Assembly: GCF_000485595.1 (NCBI RefSeq)
Contig: NW_014577590.1
Span: 201,081-225,837 of the forward strand
Length of the DNA stretch: 24,757 bases
DNA from: Priapulus caudatus
Lineage: Eukaryota; Priapulida; Priapulimorpha; Priapulimorphida; Priapulidae
Direction of reading: 5' to 3'
Shown: piece after piece, positions 1 through 9,748 of the stretch
Position numbering within the stretch: the first letter of the stretch is position 1
How the letters are laid out: each line of letters starts with the position of its first letter
Translations under genes and position numbers: made by a program
The notes under the pieces: model-generated
What the model was told of the DNA's origin: nothing
Seen by the model: only the letters and a program-made list of their open reading frames with translations
Databases searched by the model: none

Positions 1-104
1 TGCACACACGCGGGTGTAAGGTCGGATGCACACACGCGGGTGTAAGGTCGGATGCACACACGCGGGTGTAAGGTCGGATGCACACACGCGGGTGTGGGGT
101 CGGA
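1..104. repeat. 26-bp minisatellite, four units
   Basis: Four head-to-tail 26-bp units starting TGCACACACGCGGGTGT fill the window's first 104 bases. The first three are identical and the fourth has TGGGG in place of TAAGG. The array probably continues to the left of the window. It is CpG- and CA-rich, and no coding potential is seen. Confidence 0.95.
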
Positions 105-439
105 TACAAGTAGACGCGTTGGCGTTAGCATAAATTCGCGCGCGTGCACACACACGCACGCAGACGCGTGATGAGTCTTTTTTATACGAGTGTATGTGAG
201 CAACGGTACTTAGATGCATGATGTCAGCATAAATGCGCGCAGGCACGTGGGCTGGAGCATGCGAGAAGCCATGCAACTTTCATCACCGCCGCATCCCACA
301 TGCCGATCGGAATCTGCAGCTATAGTGAACGCTGCACGCTAAAGCTTGTGCGCATGCTCAGCGGCCGCAGACGCGGTGCGTGTCCATTATCGCAGCCGCG
401 GGCGAAATCCCCACAAAAGCGTTATCCCGCAGTTGCCTG
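105..439. other. gene-free stretch
   Basis: This is mixed CG- and CA-rich sequence with an isolated CACGTG at 244-249 and a GCGGCCGC site near 360. I see no coding region, RNA gene or clear repeat in it. Confidence 0.5.
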
Positions 440-560
440 CACGTGACGTCACTCGGATGCCGGCACGTGACGTCACGCTACTCGTGGGTTGAGAAACCAG
501 CGAGTACATGATAACCGACATCGCGTACGGATCACGTGGGCGTCACGTGGGCGGCACGTG
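440..560. promoter_or_regulatory. cluster of E-boxes and CRE sites
   Basis: The composite CACGTGACGTCAC occurs exactly twice, at 440-452 and 464-476. It overlaps a palindromic E-box (CACGTG) with a full CRE (TGACGTCA). Three more CACGTG hexamers follow at 533-538, 544-549 and 555-560. Five CACGTG in 121 bp is far above chance for a hexamer. bHLH-zip (USF/MITF type) and bZIP (CREB/ATF type) factors bind these motifs in animals. No transcript start can be assigned, and no gene is visible next to the cluster, so a promoter or enhancer role is inferred. Confidence 0.5.
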
Positions 561-576
561 CGAACACCATTCGTGC

Positions 577-1510
577 AAGTTTTCGTGCATTCCTCTCCTA
601 TTAGGTTTCGTGCAAATTGAAGAAAAACATTTGCGAGAAAAAACAAACCGTTGTCCCGGAGTTGGGCGCCGCGCGCATGATGGTACTTCCTCCGGCCGCA
701 AACTCGATTAGCAAATGAGATAACGTTGGAATTGTGAGGGATTTTCTAGAATCTCTACTTCTCTTCCCTGACCCACTTGCTCTCCTATCTGCTCGGTCTA
801 AGCGGTCCTATATTTTTTCGTCGTACGAGGTTTTACATGGCGAAGGGAATCTTTCTGTGTCGCTCACCGATGTAAGCAGTCATTGTTCATAGTGAAATAG
901 ACGTTGATGGAACTAGGAGTGAGACACGAGCTCAATACGAAAAAAAGGTTCTCATTCGAGTCATTCACATTAGAGTTCTGCATTCGTGTTTAACAGCTGC
1001 TATCGTGGGGTAGGGAAGGACAGCACGCCATCACGCACAGATACGCCCACATGCATTCAAACACGTACGCAGAAACGTATTCACACTCGTGCATCACGCA
1101 CGCAATCACGTATACACGCACGTGCGCTCACACGCACGCACTCGCGTTCACGCGCATGCAGTTTACTCCTCAGTAGATTTACTTCACTCGCTATGGGTGC
1201 CGGATCGGAAAGCGCTATGCGTGTGTGGAACCAGAACGCAGCGCCCGCGCACCTACTGTGGCGTTTGATGCATCAGTGCTAGCCGTTGTCATTATAACTC
1301 ACCAGAAAAGCTGCTTCGTTTGCAATCACCGATTTTCCGAGCCGATAAATGGCCGTAGATGGTAAGAAGCGACTTATATACTGCCCGTACAGAGATTTTC
1401 GTTCTTTCCTTTCCCCTCTTCCCTCCTCCTCCTTCTGATCAGCAGAAGCAGCATTAAATTTTTCTAGAGCAGGATACGGATGAGAAGCCGCTTACGGGGC
1501 AGTAAAACAG
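577..1510. other. gene-free stretch with a CA/ACGC-rich patch
   Basis: Positions about 1020-1160 are rich in ACGCAC and CACACG words, which creates an accidental open frame on the plus strand. The rest is unremarkable, with a pyrimidine-rich run near 1400-1435. No supportable gene. Confidence 0.5.
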
Positions 1511-1790
1511 AGATGCAGGGATGTGCGGATGCAAAAGAGAGGGATGCATGATTGCGAGAAGCGGAGATGCTGGGATGCGGGAAGCGAGGATGCAGGGATG
1601 AGGGAAGCGGGGATGCAGGGATGAGGGAAGCGGGGATGCAGGGATGAGGGAAGCGGGGATGCAGGGATGAGGGAAGCGGGGATGCAGGGATTCGAGATAG
1701 GACACAGTGATGCGGACAGCAGTGATGCAGGAATGCAGGAAGCTGGGATGCCGGGATGCGGGAAGCAGCGGTGCGAAAAGCACAGGAATA
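1511..1790. repeat. 23-bp GGGATG-rich minisatellite
   Basis: Purine-rich units built from GGGATGCAGGGATGAGGG plus AAGCG repeat about every 23 bp. The core at roughly 1586-1690 holds about four and a half nearly identical units. The flanks, from about 1511 and to about 1790, are diverged forms built from GGGATGC and GGAAGC words. The minus strand is open across it (His/Pro/Ser-rich), but this is a by-product of the repeat. Confidence 0.85.
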
Positions 1791-2700
1791 GAAATGCAGG
1801 GAGGCAGAAAATTAGACACGCGAATGTAATCAGAAGTCTCGCTAGAAGCGGTGCATCATGGCCGGGATACGGTTAGTGTGGAGTAATCACATGCAATGAA
1901 GTGAATTTAAAATCATGCGCGAAATCAGATGTATAACGCTGGGGTTGATCTTTACAAGGTGTTAGAAATCGTCGACCAAAGGAAATATATAAAGATGCAA
2001 CATTTACACAATTGCATTGCTGGCACTCAAGTCACAAGATTTCAAGCCGTTTGGCCGACGTGCTTGGTCACTCGTGCAAGCACGTTGAGAGGGCTTTTAC
2101 ATGCAGCTGTGAGGCGATGTACTCGTAACGTGTGAGCACGTGCGTGAGCCACGTCATCCGCTGCCTAGGGGCGCTTGATACTCGCGTTTTCCGCTCACCC
2201 TACTTACGCATGCGGTCGATCCCACAATTCCCGCTTGATGTTACCGTGGTAATTTACAAACGCGTTGAGTGCGTGATGGAATATGTCCGATCGCATCAAG
2301 TTAGCCGTTCTGTTCTTTTAGATTTTTGCGGCCCCTGGATAGGCAATAAACATAGCCTAAATCAAACACTATCACAATTCTGAGATAGGGCGTTGGCTTA
2401 GTATCGATTTTCTTCGAATGCAGGTTAATAAAAAGACAATGCCGAAAGGCGCCCCGGAATGTAAAACAAATTTTTAAAAAATCACAAATATTTAAAATGT
2501 GTCACGTGATTATATTCTGTCAAAAATTCTTCCGTGGCTTCGGACGCCACGTATTGTTTACGCTTCACGATGCGATAAAACGAGAGGTAAAGATCAAGCC
2601 TCAAGCCAAGTGGATTGTCTAGCGTAAATATATTTTTGATACTGTTCAGTAGCTTCACGATTGAAATCGTATTCAATTGTTTCTAGTTTGCCGGCGTCTA
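1791..2700. other. gene-free stretch
   Basis: No gene, RNA or clear repeat is recognised. There is a TCACGTGA E-box near 2500. Short open frames on both strands show no family resemblance. Confidence 0.45.
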
Positions 2701-2788
2701 TTTTTGCGTTTAAAACACACACGCACAAACGTCCACACACGCATGTATGCGCGCCTCACACATATGGGCACGCACCAGCGCAACTAGC

Positions 2789-2876
<88 letters not shown>

Positions 2877-2886
2877 CATATATAAT
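2789..2886. repeat. (AT)n microsatellite
   Basis: An almost pure alternating TA tract, interrupted only by single C bases near 2835 and 2873-2877. It is preceded by CA-rich sequence (2717-2780). Open frames of Tyr-Ile repeats on both strands are artefacts. Confidence 0.97.
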
Positions 2887-2887
2887 A

Positions 2888-4276
2888 CACACACATATAG
2901 CATTATATAGTTTTCTCCTATTACATATATCAAGAGTGAATAATAATAGACTAGATATAATAACACCAGCCGATGATGAAGACGTATTTCTTCCTTCCTC
3001 CGAGGATGCGAGCCCCGTAGCGTACGTGCGCACGGCGTGTGCACCGGTCAGATAGCGCACTACTATATATAGGCTACTGCCATTACACGCTTCCCCTACT
3101 GCACTTTAGATGGCGCACAAATACGTCGAGCGATCAAACCGCTGAATAGTTAACGTTACAAACAGAAAGGAAGATAAGAGTTCGTCTTTACATTCGAGGA
3201 TTTGTCGAGCCGTACATTCTGACGTGTTCCTCCGGTGATAGCGCAGCTGCTGCGACATGTAAATAGACCAACTGTTTGGTCGCATTCTCCACAGATGGCT
3301 ATGCTAGCCATCTTTCCGTACTGACTTGCCCTGGGCACCGTCTACAAGTAATAGCTTAGCACTCATCCTGTCAATAAATAATGGTTGGCCATTCACTGTG
3401 TCAACAAGTAAAGTAATAGCTTGACACTCACGCGAAACGACTAATCGTTTCGTCGGGGCTCGGTCATCTTCGAAATTTTTAGGTCACGTCACACGAATGA
3501 GTAAACCAATCAGATTACGAAATGTTCGACTGACCTCAGCGCTGTCTACACCGGTGGACGCGGTCACCTAATGCCAAACATTAATCCGATTTCGGTTACG
3601 ATTGGGGTGGACTCTGTACGATTCGGTGGTCCTGGACAGCAATCAAATATAACGAGACGAAAGAATAGAAGGTCGGACAGCAAAAGGTCGGAGCAATGCA
3701 GCGATGGAGAGGTCAGGCGGTCCAGCAGAGCTACATTAGAAGAGCGCGTCAGAGGAAAGTGAAGGTAGTTACTCTCTGTGCATTAGAAGATTCTTCACGA
3801 CGAAACAGGCTTCTTATACAGACGCAAATGGCACGCACAAGAAAAAAGAACACTAGCGGCCCTGACAACCGCACAATACGCAGCCACTGAGTTTTTACGT
3901 ACCATTATTTCATAGATGGATTATACGGGGGAAAACAGCGTGTCTATAGATGACTACAGCACGACGAAGTGAGTGAGTCAGAGTAAAAGAGACCGGATGA
4001 AAGAGAAGAAAGAGAGTGCGCTCGAGATATACAGAACCAGAGATATAGATTAAAGATGCATTCTCGCGCACATTTTTGTGACAAACTACGTAAAAACGTA
4101 AGTAAATAACTCACTAAACTTTAACTGAACATTCGCTTTGAAAATAAATGTATTTATATTTGTATCAAGCCTATAATCGCTCAACGAAAAAGCAACTCGG
4201 AAAACGCGTTTCGCCGCGGTTCTGTATCATGGCGGCAAGAGTCGACGCAGGTCACGTAATGAGCACAGCTACATAC
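2888..4276. other. gene-free stretch with minor repeats
   Basis: Two near-copies of AAGTAATAGCTT...CACTCA lie about 65 bp apart (about 3347-3364 and 3412-3430). A perfect 8-bp-stem hairpin, CGAAACGA-CTAA-TCGTTTCG, is at 3433-3452. An ATGGCGGC motif near 4231 resembles a YY1-type start context but leads to no continuing coding sequence. No gene is supported. Confidence 0.45.
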
Positions 4277-4330
4277 ATCATATCAGGAGCTAATAATGAC
4301 AAATTTGTCATTATTAGCTCTTGATCATAT
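4277..4330. mobile_element. ultra-short palindromic insertion, copy 1, with 7-bp direct repeats
   Basis: A 40-bp palindrome at 4284-4323 contains a perfect 34-bp inverted repeat (4287-4320) and ends in CAGGAG and CTCTTG. It is bounded exactly by ATCATAT at 4277-4283 and 4324-4330. The structure matches the two palindromes at 24367-24403 and 24514-24546: same kind of ends, same length of flanking duplication, same kind of AT-rich target. It is too short to encode anything, so movement, if real, was in trans. The reading as a mobile element is inference from structure. Confidence 0.6.
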
Positions 4331-4627
4331 CTATGAGCCTATGCAGACTTCATACCTTTCAGCGCTTGGCAACACCGCATGGCAACAAGAGACGCGTCCC
4401 AAATTAACATCGACGCAGAGCGGCAAAAGTAAACGCTGTTTGAAACATTTGACCCGACACTTTCACTTTGTAGTTTAAAAGCTTTGAATGAACGTATTCC
4501 TGAGCAATTTTTTTTATCTATCACAAATATATATATAGACAAGTACAAACGTACAATGTTAAAATAATAAATTTTTGCCTGATTTTATGTTTGCCGCTGG
4601 AAATTTCGAGACAAGACACCTAAGACG
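4331..4627. other. gene-free stretch
   Basis: AT-rich sequence with no recognised feature. A short 60-residue open frame begins within the palindrome at 4296 and is not credible as a gene. Confidence 0.45.
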
Positions 4628-4852
4628 CGGAACTAGAGAATGGGAAGAGAAACATAAAGAGAAAAAAAGAGATGGAGAGAAAGCGATAGTAGAAAGAGAA
4701 TGAGAGAGAGAGGGGGGACGGAGAAAGAGAGAGAGAGAGAGAAAGAGAGAGGGGAGAGAAAGCGAGAGAGAGAAAGAGAGAGGGGAGAGAAAGCGAGAGA
4801 GAGAGAAAGAGAGAGAGAGAGAAAAAAAGAGAGAGAAGTGTCGTGGTGAGCA
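4628..4852. repeat. GA-rich low-complexity tract
   Basis: About 225 bp of (GA)n with GGGG, AAAA and GCGAGA interruptions, including two nearly identical segments (about 4745-4770 and 4781-4806). Several Ser/Leu/Phe-rich open frames on the minus strand come from the polypyrimidine complement. Such a polypurine run could form triplex DNA. Confidence 0.93.
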
Positions 4853-5211
4853 AGGCGAGCAAGAAGAGAAAACATAATGCTCAGTTTTCCCCGAGGACGT
4901 ACTTGCATGCAACATTAATACGATCACCCGTAGTCTCCCAGCAGAAAATTGCCGTTAACTGAATAGCATGCGATACTAGACACAAACAAGCTAATGGGAA
5001 GAATATAGACTTTAACCGCTCAACATTAATCAGTTAGAATTTTCGCTGTATTCAACTCACGACTCCCCGATTGCTCATAATAGAGAGTTTGTTACGAAAA
5101 CGAAATTCGAAAGGAGTAGGCGCCTGTTCCGTGTAACGATTTCTCTCGTTTGTCTCGCTGTCACTGCTTCTCGTCGCTGCTCCATACGTGCCTACAATAT
5201 AGTCATTATTC

Positions 5212-5796
5212 CCCACACACACGCACGCATTCACGCACACGCATGCACACACGCGCATGCACACACGCGCGCACATACGCACGCACGCACGCACGCACAT
5301 ACGCACGCACGCACGCACGCATTCACGCACCGCACACGCGCAAGCACATAACGCACGCAACGCACGAAACAACGCACGCATGCACGCAACCGCAACACGC
5401 ATGCAACACACGCGACGACACACCATACGACACGCACGCATGCACCGCACCCGTACACGCATGCACCACACGGCGCGCACATACGCACGGCCGCACGCCA
5501 CGCATCTCCACCGCACCCCGCACACGCATGCACACACGGCCACGAGCGCACACACACAGAACACAGACCACACTGCCACAGTACAACACACACGCGCGCA
5601 TGCACGCACGCATGGCCATGCACCACACACACACATGCACACACAATCGAGAACACACGGACGCACGCGCGCGCGCGCACAACACACACACCCACACCGC
5701 GCGCGCGACACACCACACACACACCACACACACACACACGACACACGCACACGCACGCACGCCACGCACACCACACCATACACACCACTCACACCG
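5212..5796. repeat. long CA/ACGC-rich low-complexity tract
   Basis: About 585 bp made almost only of CACA, ACGC, GCATGC and CGCGCG words. Alternating purine-pyrimidine order runs nearly throughout, a known Z-DNA-prone arrangement. Open frames of up to 262 codons overlap on both strands here (His/Thr/Arg-rich on plus; Cys/Val/Arg-rich on minus). They reflect a lack of A/T-rich stop codons, not coding. Confidence 0.93.
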
Positions 5797-6284
5797 CACT
5801 GATCAGCAAAGCGCGCGGAACCAATAGATAGAGAGGACATATAGCATTCTTCTGTATTCTATATCTCTGCGCGAACGCATTATGCGCAGCATTGCTCCAC
5901 CTTCCTATTTCCATTCTTCTTGTTGTTCCGTTGCCTTACTTATTAGTAAACAGCAAGTGACGCACTGACCGTCGGTTGCGCAGCTCTTCGTTCCTTGCGG
6001 GGGTGTGATCGGTGTCACGCATGATTCCCGGGCGTTATCCGGCTGTCACACCAGCGCCAACAACATGTGATCACCTTAAATCGGATGTGTGGCGATCTCG
6101 CCTGTCACAGTTGGTAGGCTCTAAGCATTAGCGTTAGGGTCATTGAATAACCCGCTCTTATAACCGTTACCATCACACGACAAACAAAGTGATCACTTAA
6201 GTCTATTTCTATACATGCACATCTGAGTCAACTGATCATAATTAGTCACAGTAACCTTATAAGCTTTCAGATTGCACAGAATAA
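5797..6284. other. gene-free stretch
   Basis: Unique-looking sequence with no recognised gene, RNA or repeat. It leads directly into the 23-bp minisatellite. Confidence 0.45.
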
Positions 6285-6838
6285 CGCTCTTTTAGGAGAC
6301 CGCGACAGTAGCTCTACTAGTCTATTAGGGATGCTGACAGTAGTCTCTATCAGGAATGCTGACCATGTAGTTCTATAGCGGATGCTGACAGATAGCTCCT
6401 ATAACGAGACGCTGACAGTAGCCTATATAGGGATGCTGACAGTAGCTCTATAGGGACGCTGACAGTAGTTCTATAGGAATGCTGACAGTAGTTCTATAGG
6501 GATGCTGACAGTAGCTCTATGGAGACGTTGACAGTAGCTCTATAGAGACGCTGACAGTAGCTCTATAGGGACGCTGACAGTAGCTCTATAGGGACGCTGA
6601 CAGTAGCTCTATAGAGACGCTGACAGTAGCTCTATAGGGACGCTGACAGTAGCTCTATAGGGACGTTGACAGTAGCTCTATAGGGACGCTGACAGTAGCT
6701 CTATAGGAACGCTGACAGTAGCTCTATAGGCACGCTGACAGTAGCTCTATAGGGACGCTGACAGTAGCTCTATAGAGACGCTGACAGTAGCTCTATAGGG
6801 ACGCTGACAGTAGCTCTATAGAGACGCTGCCAGTAGCT
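6285..6838. repeat. 23-bp minisatellite, about 23-24 units
   Basis: Head-to-tail units of the form GACGCTGACAGTAGCTCTAT plus AGG, period 23. Units from about 6440 to 6838 are nearly identical, differing by single bases (GGGAC, GAGAC, GGAAC, GGCAC). Units at 6295-6440 are longer and more diverged. There are no spacers between units, which rules out a CRISPR array. Confidence 0.97.
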
Positions 6839-7335
6839 GCCGTTACTCAAGTAAACGTTGCCGGGAGTTTCAGCACGGCATTCGCTGAATTCATAGATGT
6901 GTGAATCTGAATGTGTTAAGCGTCTGATCTGTGTTGGATGCGATAAGCGTCTTGTGAACTCGCCTCCTCCGGGCTTACATCGATCCTGTCTAATCGTCGG
7001 CGACGCGACAACAGCCGATCCGGGAATTTCTCCCGTTAGTTTTACAAATAAAGGAAATTAAAAGAAAATTGAACGTTTGCGGACGCCGTCTACGCCGTGT
7101 GCCTCACGCGCGGTGACAGGTATAAGCAGCGATGTCATCTCTCCCGTTGACACTCTGTGAGAAGTGGCGCGAAAGGTGTCCGCGCAAAAGTTCGAATTTA
7201 AAACTCGCGATGGTGATTGTTGAATTTGCGGGTTGCGGCGGCCGTCGGATCGTGTCAATCAATCACGTGCGCGCGTCATGTTGCCTCCCCCGCCGTCTGC
7301 CGAACACGGTACGCAGGAATGGACAGGAAATTGTT
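6839..7335. other. gene-free stretch
   Basis: Nothing recognisable: overlapping short open frames on both strands and no conserved motif. Confidence 0.4.
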
Positions 7336-7347
7336 TGACGTCACGTG
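7336..7347. promoter_or_regulatory. composite CRE/E-box
   Basis: TGACGTCACGTG is the reverse complement of the composite found twice at 440-476. A further CGTCACG follows at once. A regulatory role is inferred only from the motif. Confidence 0.35.
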
Positions 7348-7542
7348 CGTCACGTTACAGCATGCGCGAGTTGTTGTTGATATTGATATTGATATCAACG
7401 CGTTTGAACTCGCGTTTCATGTTTGCATTAATTGTTGTTCCCTGAACGAACACCTGCCCATAGTGAACTGTGGAAATGTAAGTTTGCTTTTTAATTACTT
7501 TAGTTGCAGACAGACGAGACATGTGTCCGCGGGCGTGCGTGC

Positions 7543-7606
7543 TAGCGAGCGAGCGGGAGTGCGTGCGTGCGTGCGTGCATGCGTGCGTGCATCGACGGCA
7601 AGCACT
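7543..7606. repeat. short (GTGC)n-type repeat
   Basis: GCGAGCGAGCG followed by several GTGC and ATGC tetramers. A simple repeat with no other meaning seen. Confidence 0.8.
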
Positions 7607-9566
7607 GCAGCGCATGATTGGCGCCTACACTCCCGGCAAACACTTCGCCTCCCAACATGTTACATTAGCAACGCGAAAAAAACATTGCTTTTACGATTTT
7701 GCGTATCTTATTCCTCGAATTGGTGATGTTATATACCTATGTATCGACCGAAGAGGTAGGTAACAAAAATTATACGGACATACGAACATAATGGCAATAG
7801 CGAGAGTGCGAAATAACGTTATAGTAAAATTGATCATATCGTGGTGTGTGAATAGAACGCATCTTTTCCCGTATCTTTCTAAAGGCCATCGAACGAGAGA
7901 AGATTGGTCGCGGAATCGTTCGTTGCCCCGTATAATACAACAATATCGTTAGCTGCAATTACCCACCCACACCCCCGCACCCACCCGCTCGCGCAATACT
8001 CAGTTCCGAGATTGATATAATATAAGATGGACAATATATTATATCGGACGAGAAAACCATTTGCACGGGAAACGCACGGGACGACAGGAGGAGCGGCGAG
8101 GCGGAGAGGGAGGGGAGAGGAAGGAATGTCCAGCTGGGAATTAGAGAAAGATATTACGATCATTACCGGCATCGTAACAATGCCGGTGGGAATTAACGCG
8201 CTCATGCATTACGCAGAGTAATCAAGCTCAGACAGCAGCAGTAAGTAACTAACGTCAGCGCTATACAGACATCGGAGGGGCTGCCTCGCACCACGACCTC
8301 CCTCCATCCACATCAGTGACCGTTATCAGCGACACCTGTCGGAGCTATATGACAGGTAATGTCATAAGCGAGGCGTCCACTTATCGCTGATAATCGCGCA
8401 GAGGAACACATAAATTATGCAACGCGACGAGCGAGAGAGCTGCCCGGTGTTTTTTTCATGTAATGGATTCGTTCAGCGAATGCCGGCATTCCATTTGGTT
8501 AAAATAAAGTAGACATTTAGAACTGCGCCAAGACATTTCTGCGCACTGCACACATCTTTGCAGGGCGCTCTGTGCGCACAGCAGCTGTTAAAATCCCAGC
8601 GCCATGTCCAGCTGAAACTTACTCACTTACTTACTCACGCACTTAGAACGAATACGTGTAAAGCAGCGCCGAGTATACCTCCGTCGTCGCGACGTTTTCA
8701 AATGTATAGTTCAACGGCGATGTTGGCAGCCGACACTGCACTTCCCACCCCTGTCTACTCCTTGGAGTGTTCCTTAGGCAGTACCCCTGAGAGACGCGCT
8801 ACCGGGAAGGCGATACTGCTACGTAGCTGAGGTCTGTAGTAGAGGATATCACGAGAGCAGTAAGAGTTGCGCAGGTTATTACGGGTTAACTGTAGCTGAC
8901 TGTGCAAACGAGATGTAGTATATATACGAATATGTATATTAGAATATACAGCAGGACGCGTTTGCAACGTACCTAGAGAAATCGGAATAGCCCCAATTCT
9001 TAGATTTTCTATAGAATAAACTGCTAGCACGACCTCTGTTTCAGTTACACACTCACAACCACAAAAACGAACACAAGGTATCCATGATTATATCTAGCAC
9101 TCTTATATTATGCTTACCCTTTACTTAATAATATATCTAACATATAAGAAATAGACATAAGACACCTAACCCGGTGTTCAGTAAATACTTGAATACAAAA
9201 CTAGATTGATGACTCATACTTTTGCAAATAGCCGACTCGATTGCTGTAAATATTCACGCTTATATAAAAAACTATACGAGTTTAAATAACTGGGGAAATA
9301 CAAAAATAAATCTGCTTAATAGCATGGAATGTGTAACAAACAGGAATTTACACAAAGCATAATTAAGGTTATTATCAAAGTACACATCCAAATGCGCAGT
9401 TAAGCACATACACAAGATTATGAAAAATATGATGTAATCCAATAATACGAACAGTAAACAAACATGGAACCATTGCCAAGTGATACAGAACGTTGCAGAC
9501 AATGTATCATACAAGGCTGTAGAACAATGAATACACACATGAAACGCTGCAGACATTTATATAACA
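7607..9566. other. gene-free stretch with small hairpins, 3' of the endonuclease gene
   Basis: No gene recognised. Visible structure: a stem ACCGGCAT/ATGCCGGT near 8165-8187, a two-stem inverted repeat at 8323-8393, and a 14-bp palindrome GAATGCCGGCATTC near 8478-8491. The part just below 9567 is the expected 3' UTR of the minus-strand gene. A TATAAA on the minus strand (9561-9556) is a weak poly(A)-signal variant and lies too close to the stop to be convincing. Confidence 0.4.
8323..8393. repeat. two-stem inverted repeat
   Basis: Outer arms TTATCAGCGA (8323-8332) and TCGCTGATAA (8384-8393) enclose inner arms ACCTGTC (8334-8340) and GACAGGT (8351-8357). This could be an extruded hairpin, an RNA structure or a remnant of an inverted-repeat element. 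No flanking duplication is seen. Confidence 0.45.
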
Positions 9567-9748
9567 CTAGTTGTCACACAGGCCATACAGTATCTCGACT
9601 TCGTGATCATCAGAGACATCTAGAGGCGTCTCCAGCACAAGCGGAATTCCATCAAACCGTGGGTCGTTCATAAGAAACTGAAATCCTGCAATCCCAATGT
9701 GACCTTTACCAATGTTCTCGTGCCGGTCGAGGTGACAGCCCAGGGCAC
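9567..9748 (-). CDS. apn1: apn1 exon 6, with stop
   Basis: 182 bp, residues 862-921 and the stop at 9569-9567. The acceptor is TTAATACAG before GTGCCC. It encodes [15 protein letters not shown] with ligands Asp869 and His871, and LVLETPL with ligand Glu901. The C-terminus, ILYGLCDN, is at the normal family end. The intron before it is 353 bp (9749-10101). Confidence 0.95.

Noticed and set aside
1454-1819. 121-codon His/Pro/Ser frame on the minus strand
   Set aside because: Its residue period follows the 23-bp minisatellite; no start context or conserved motif.
3433-3452. Hairpin as a further member of the palindromic insertion family
   Set aside because: Its ends are not CARRAG/CTYYTG, and no direct repeat flanks it.
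4225-4260. First exon starting ATGGCGGC (near 4231)
   Set aside because: A short frame with a weak donor and no following exon found. The motif could equally be a YY1-type site.
4559-4927. Ser/Leu/Phe-rich frames on the minus strand
   Set aside because: Product of the GA-rich tract; shifted copies exist in several frames.
5052-5840. Overlapping open frames of 158-262 codons on both strands
   Set aside because: They lie in the CA/ACGC tract and are only His/Thr/Arg or Cys/Val repeats. Both strands are open because the repeat lacks stop codons.
6285-6838. Possible CRISPR array
   Set aside because: The 23-bp units abut with no spacers, and the context is eukaryotic.
9556-9561. Poly(A) signal of apn1
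   Set aside because: TATAAA only a few bases from the stop codon, and no AATAAA on the minus strand in the next several hundred bases. Not a convincing assignment.
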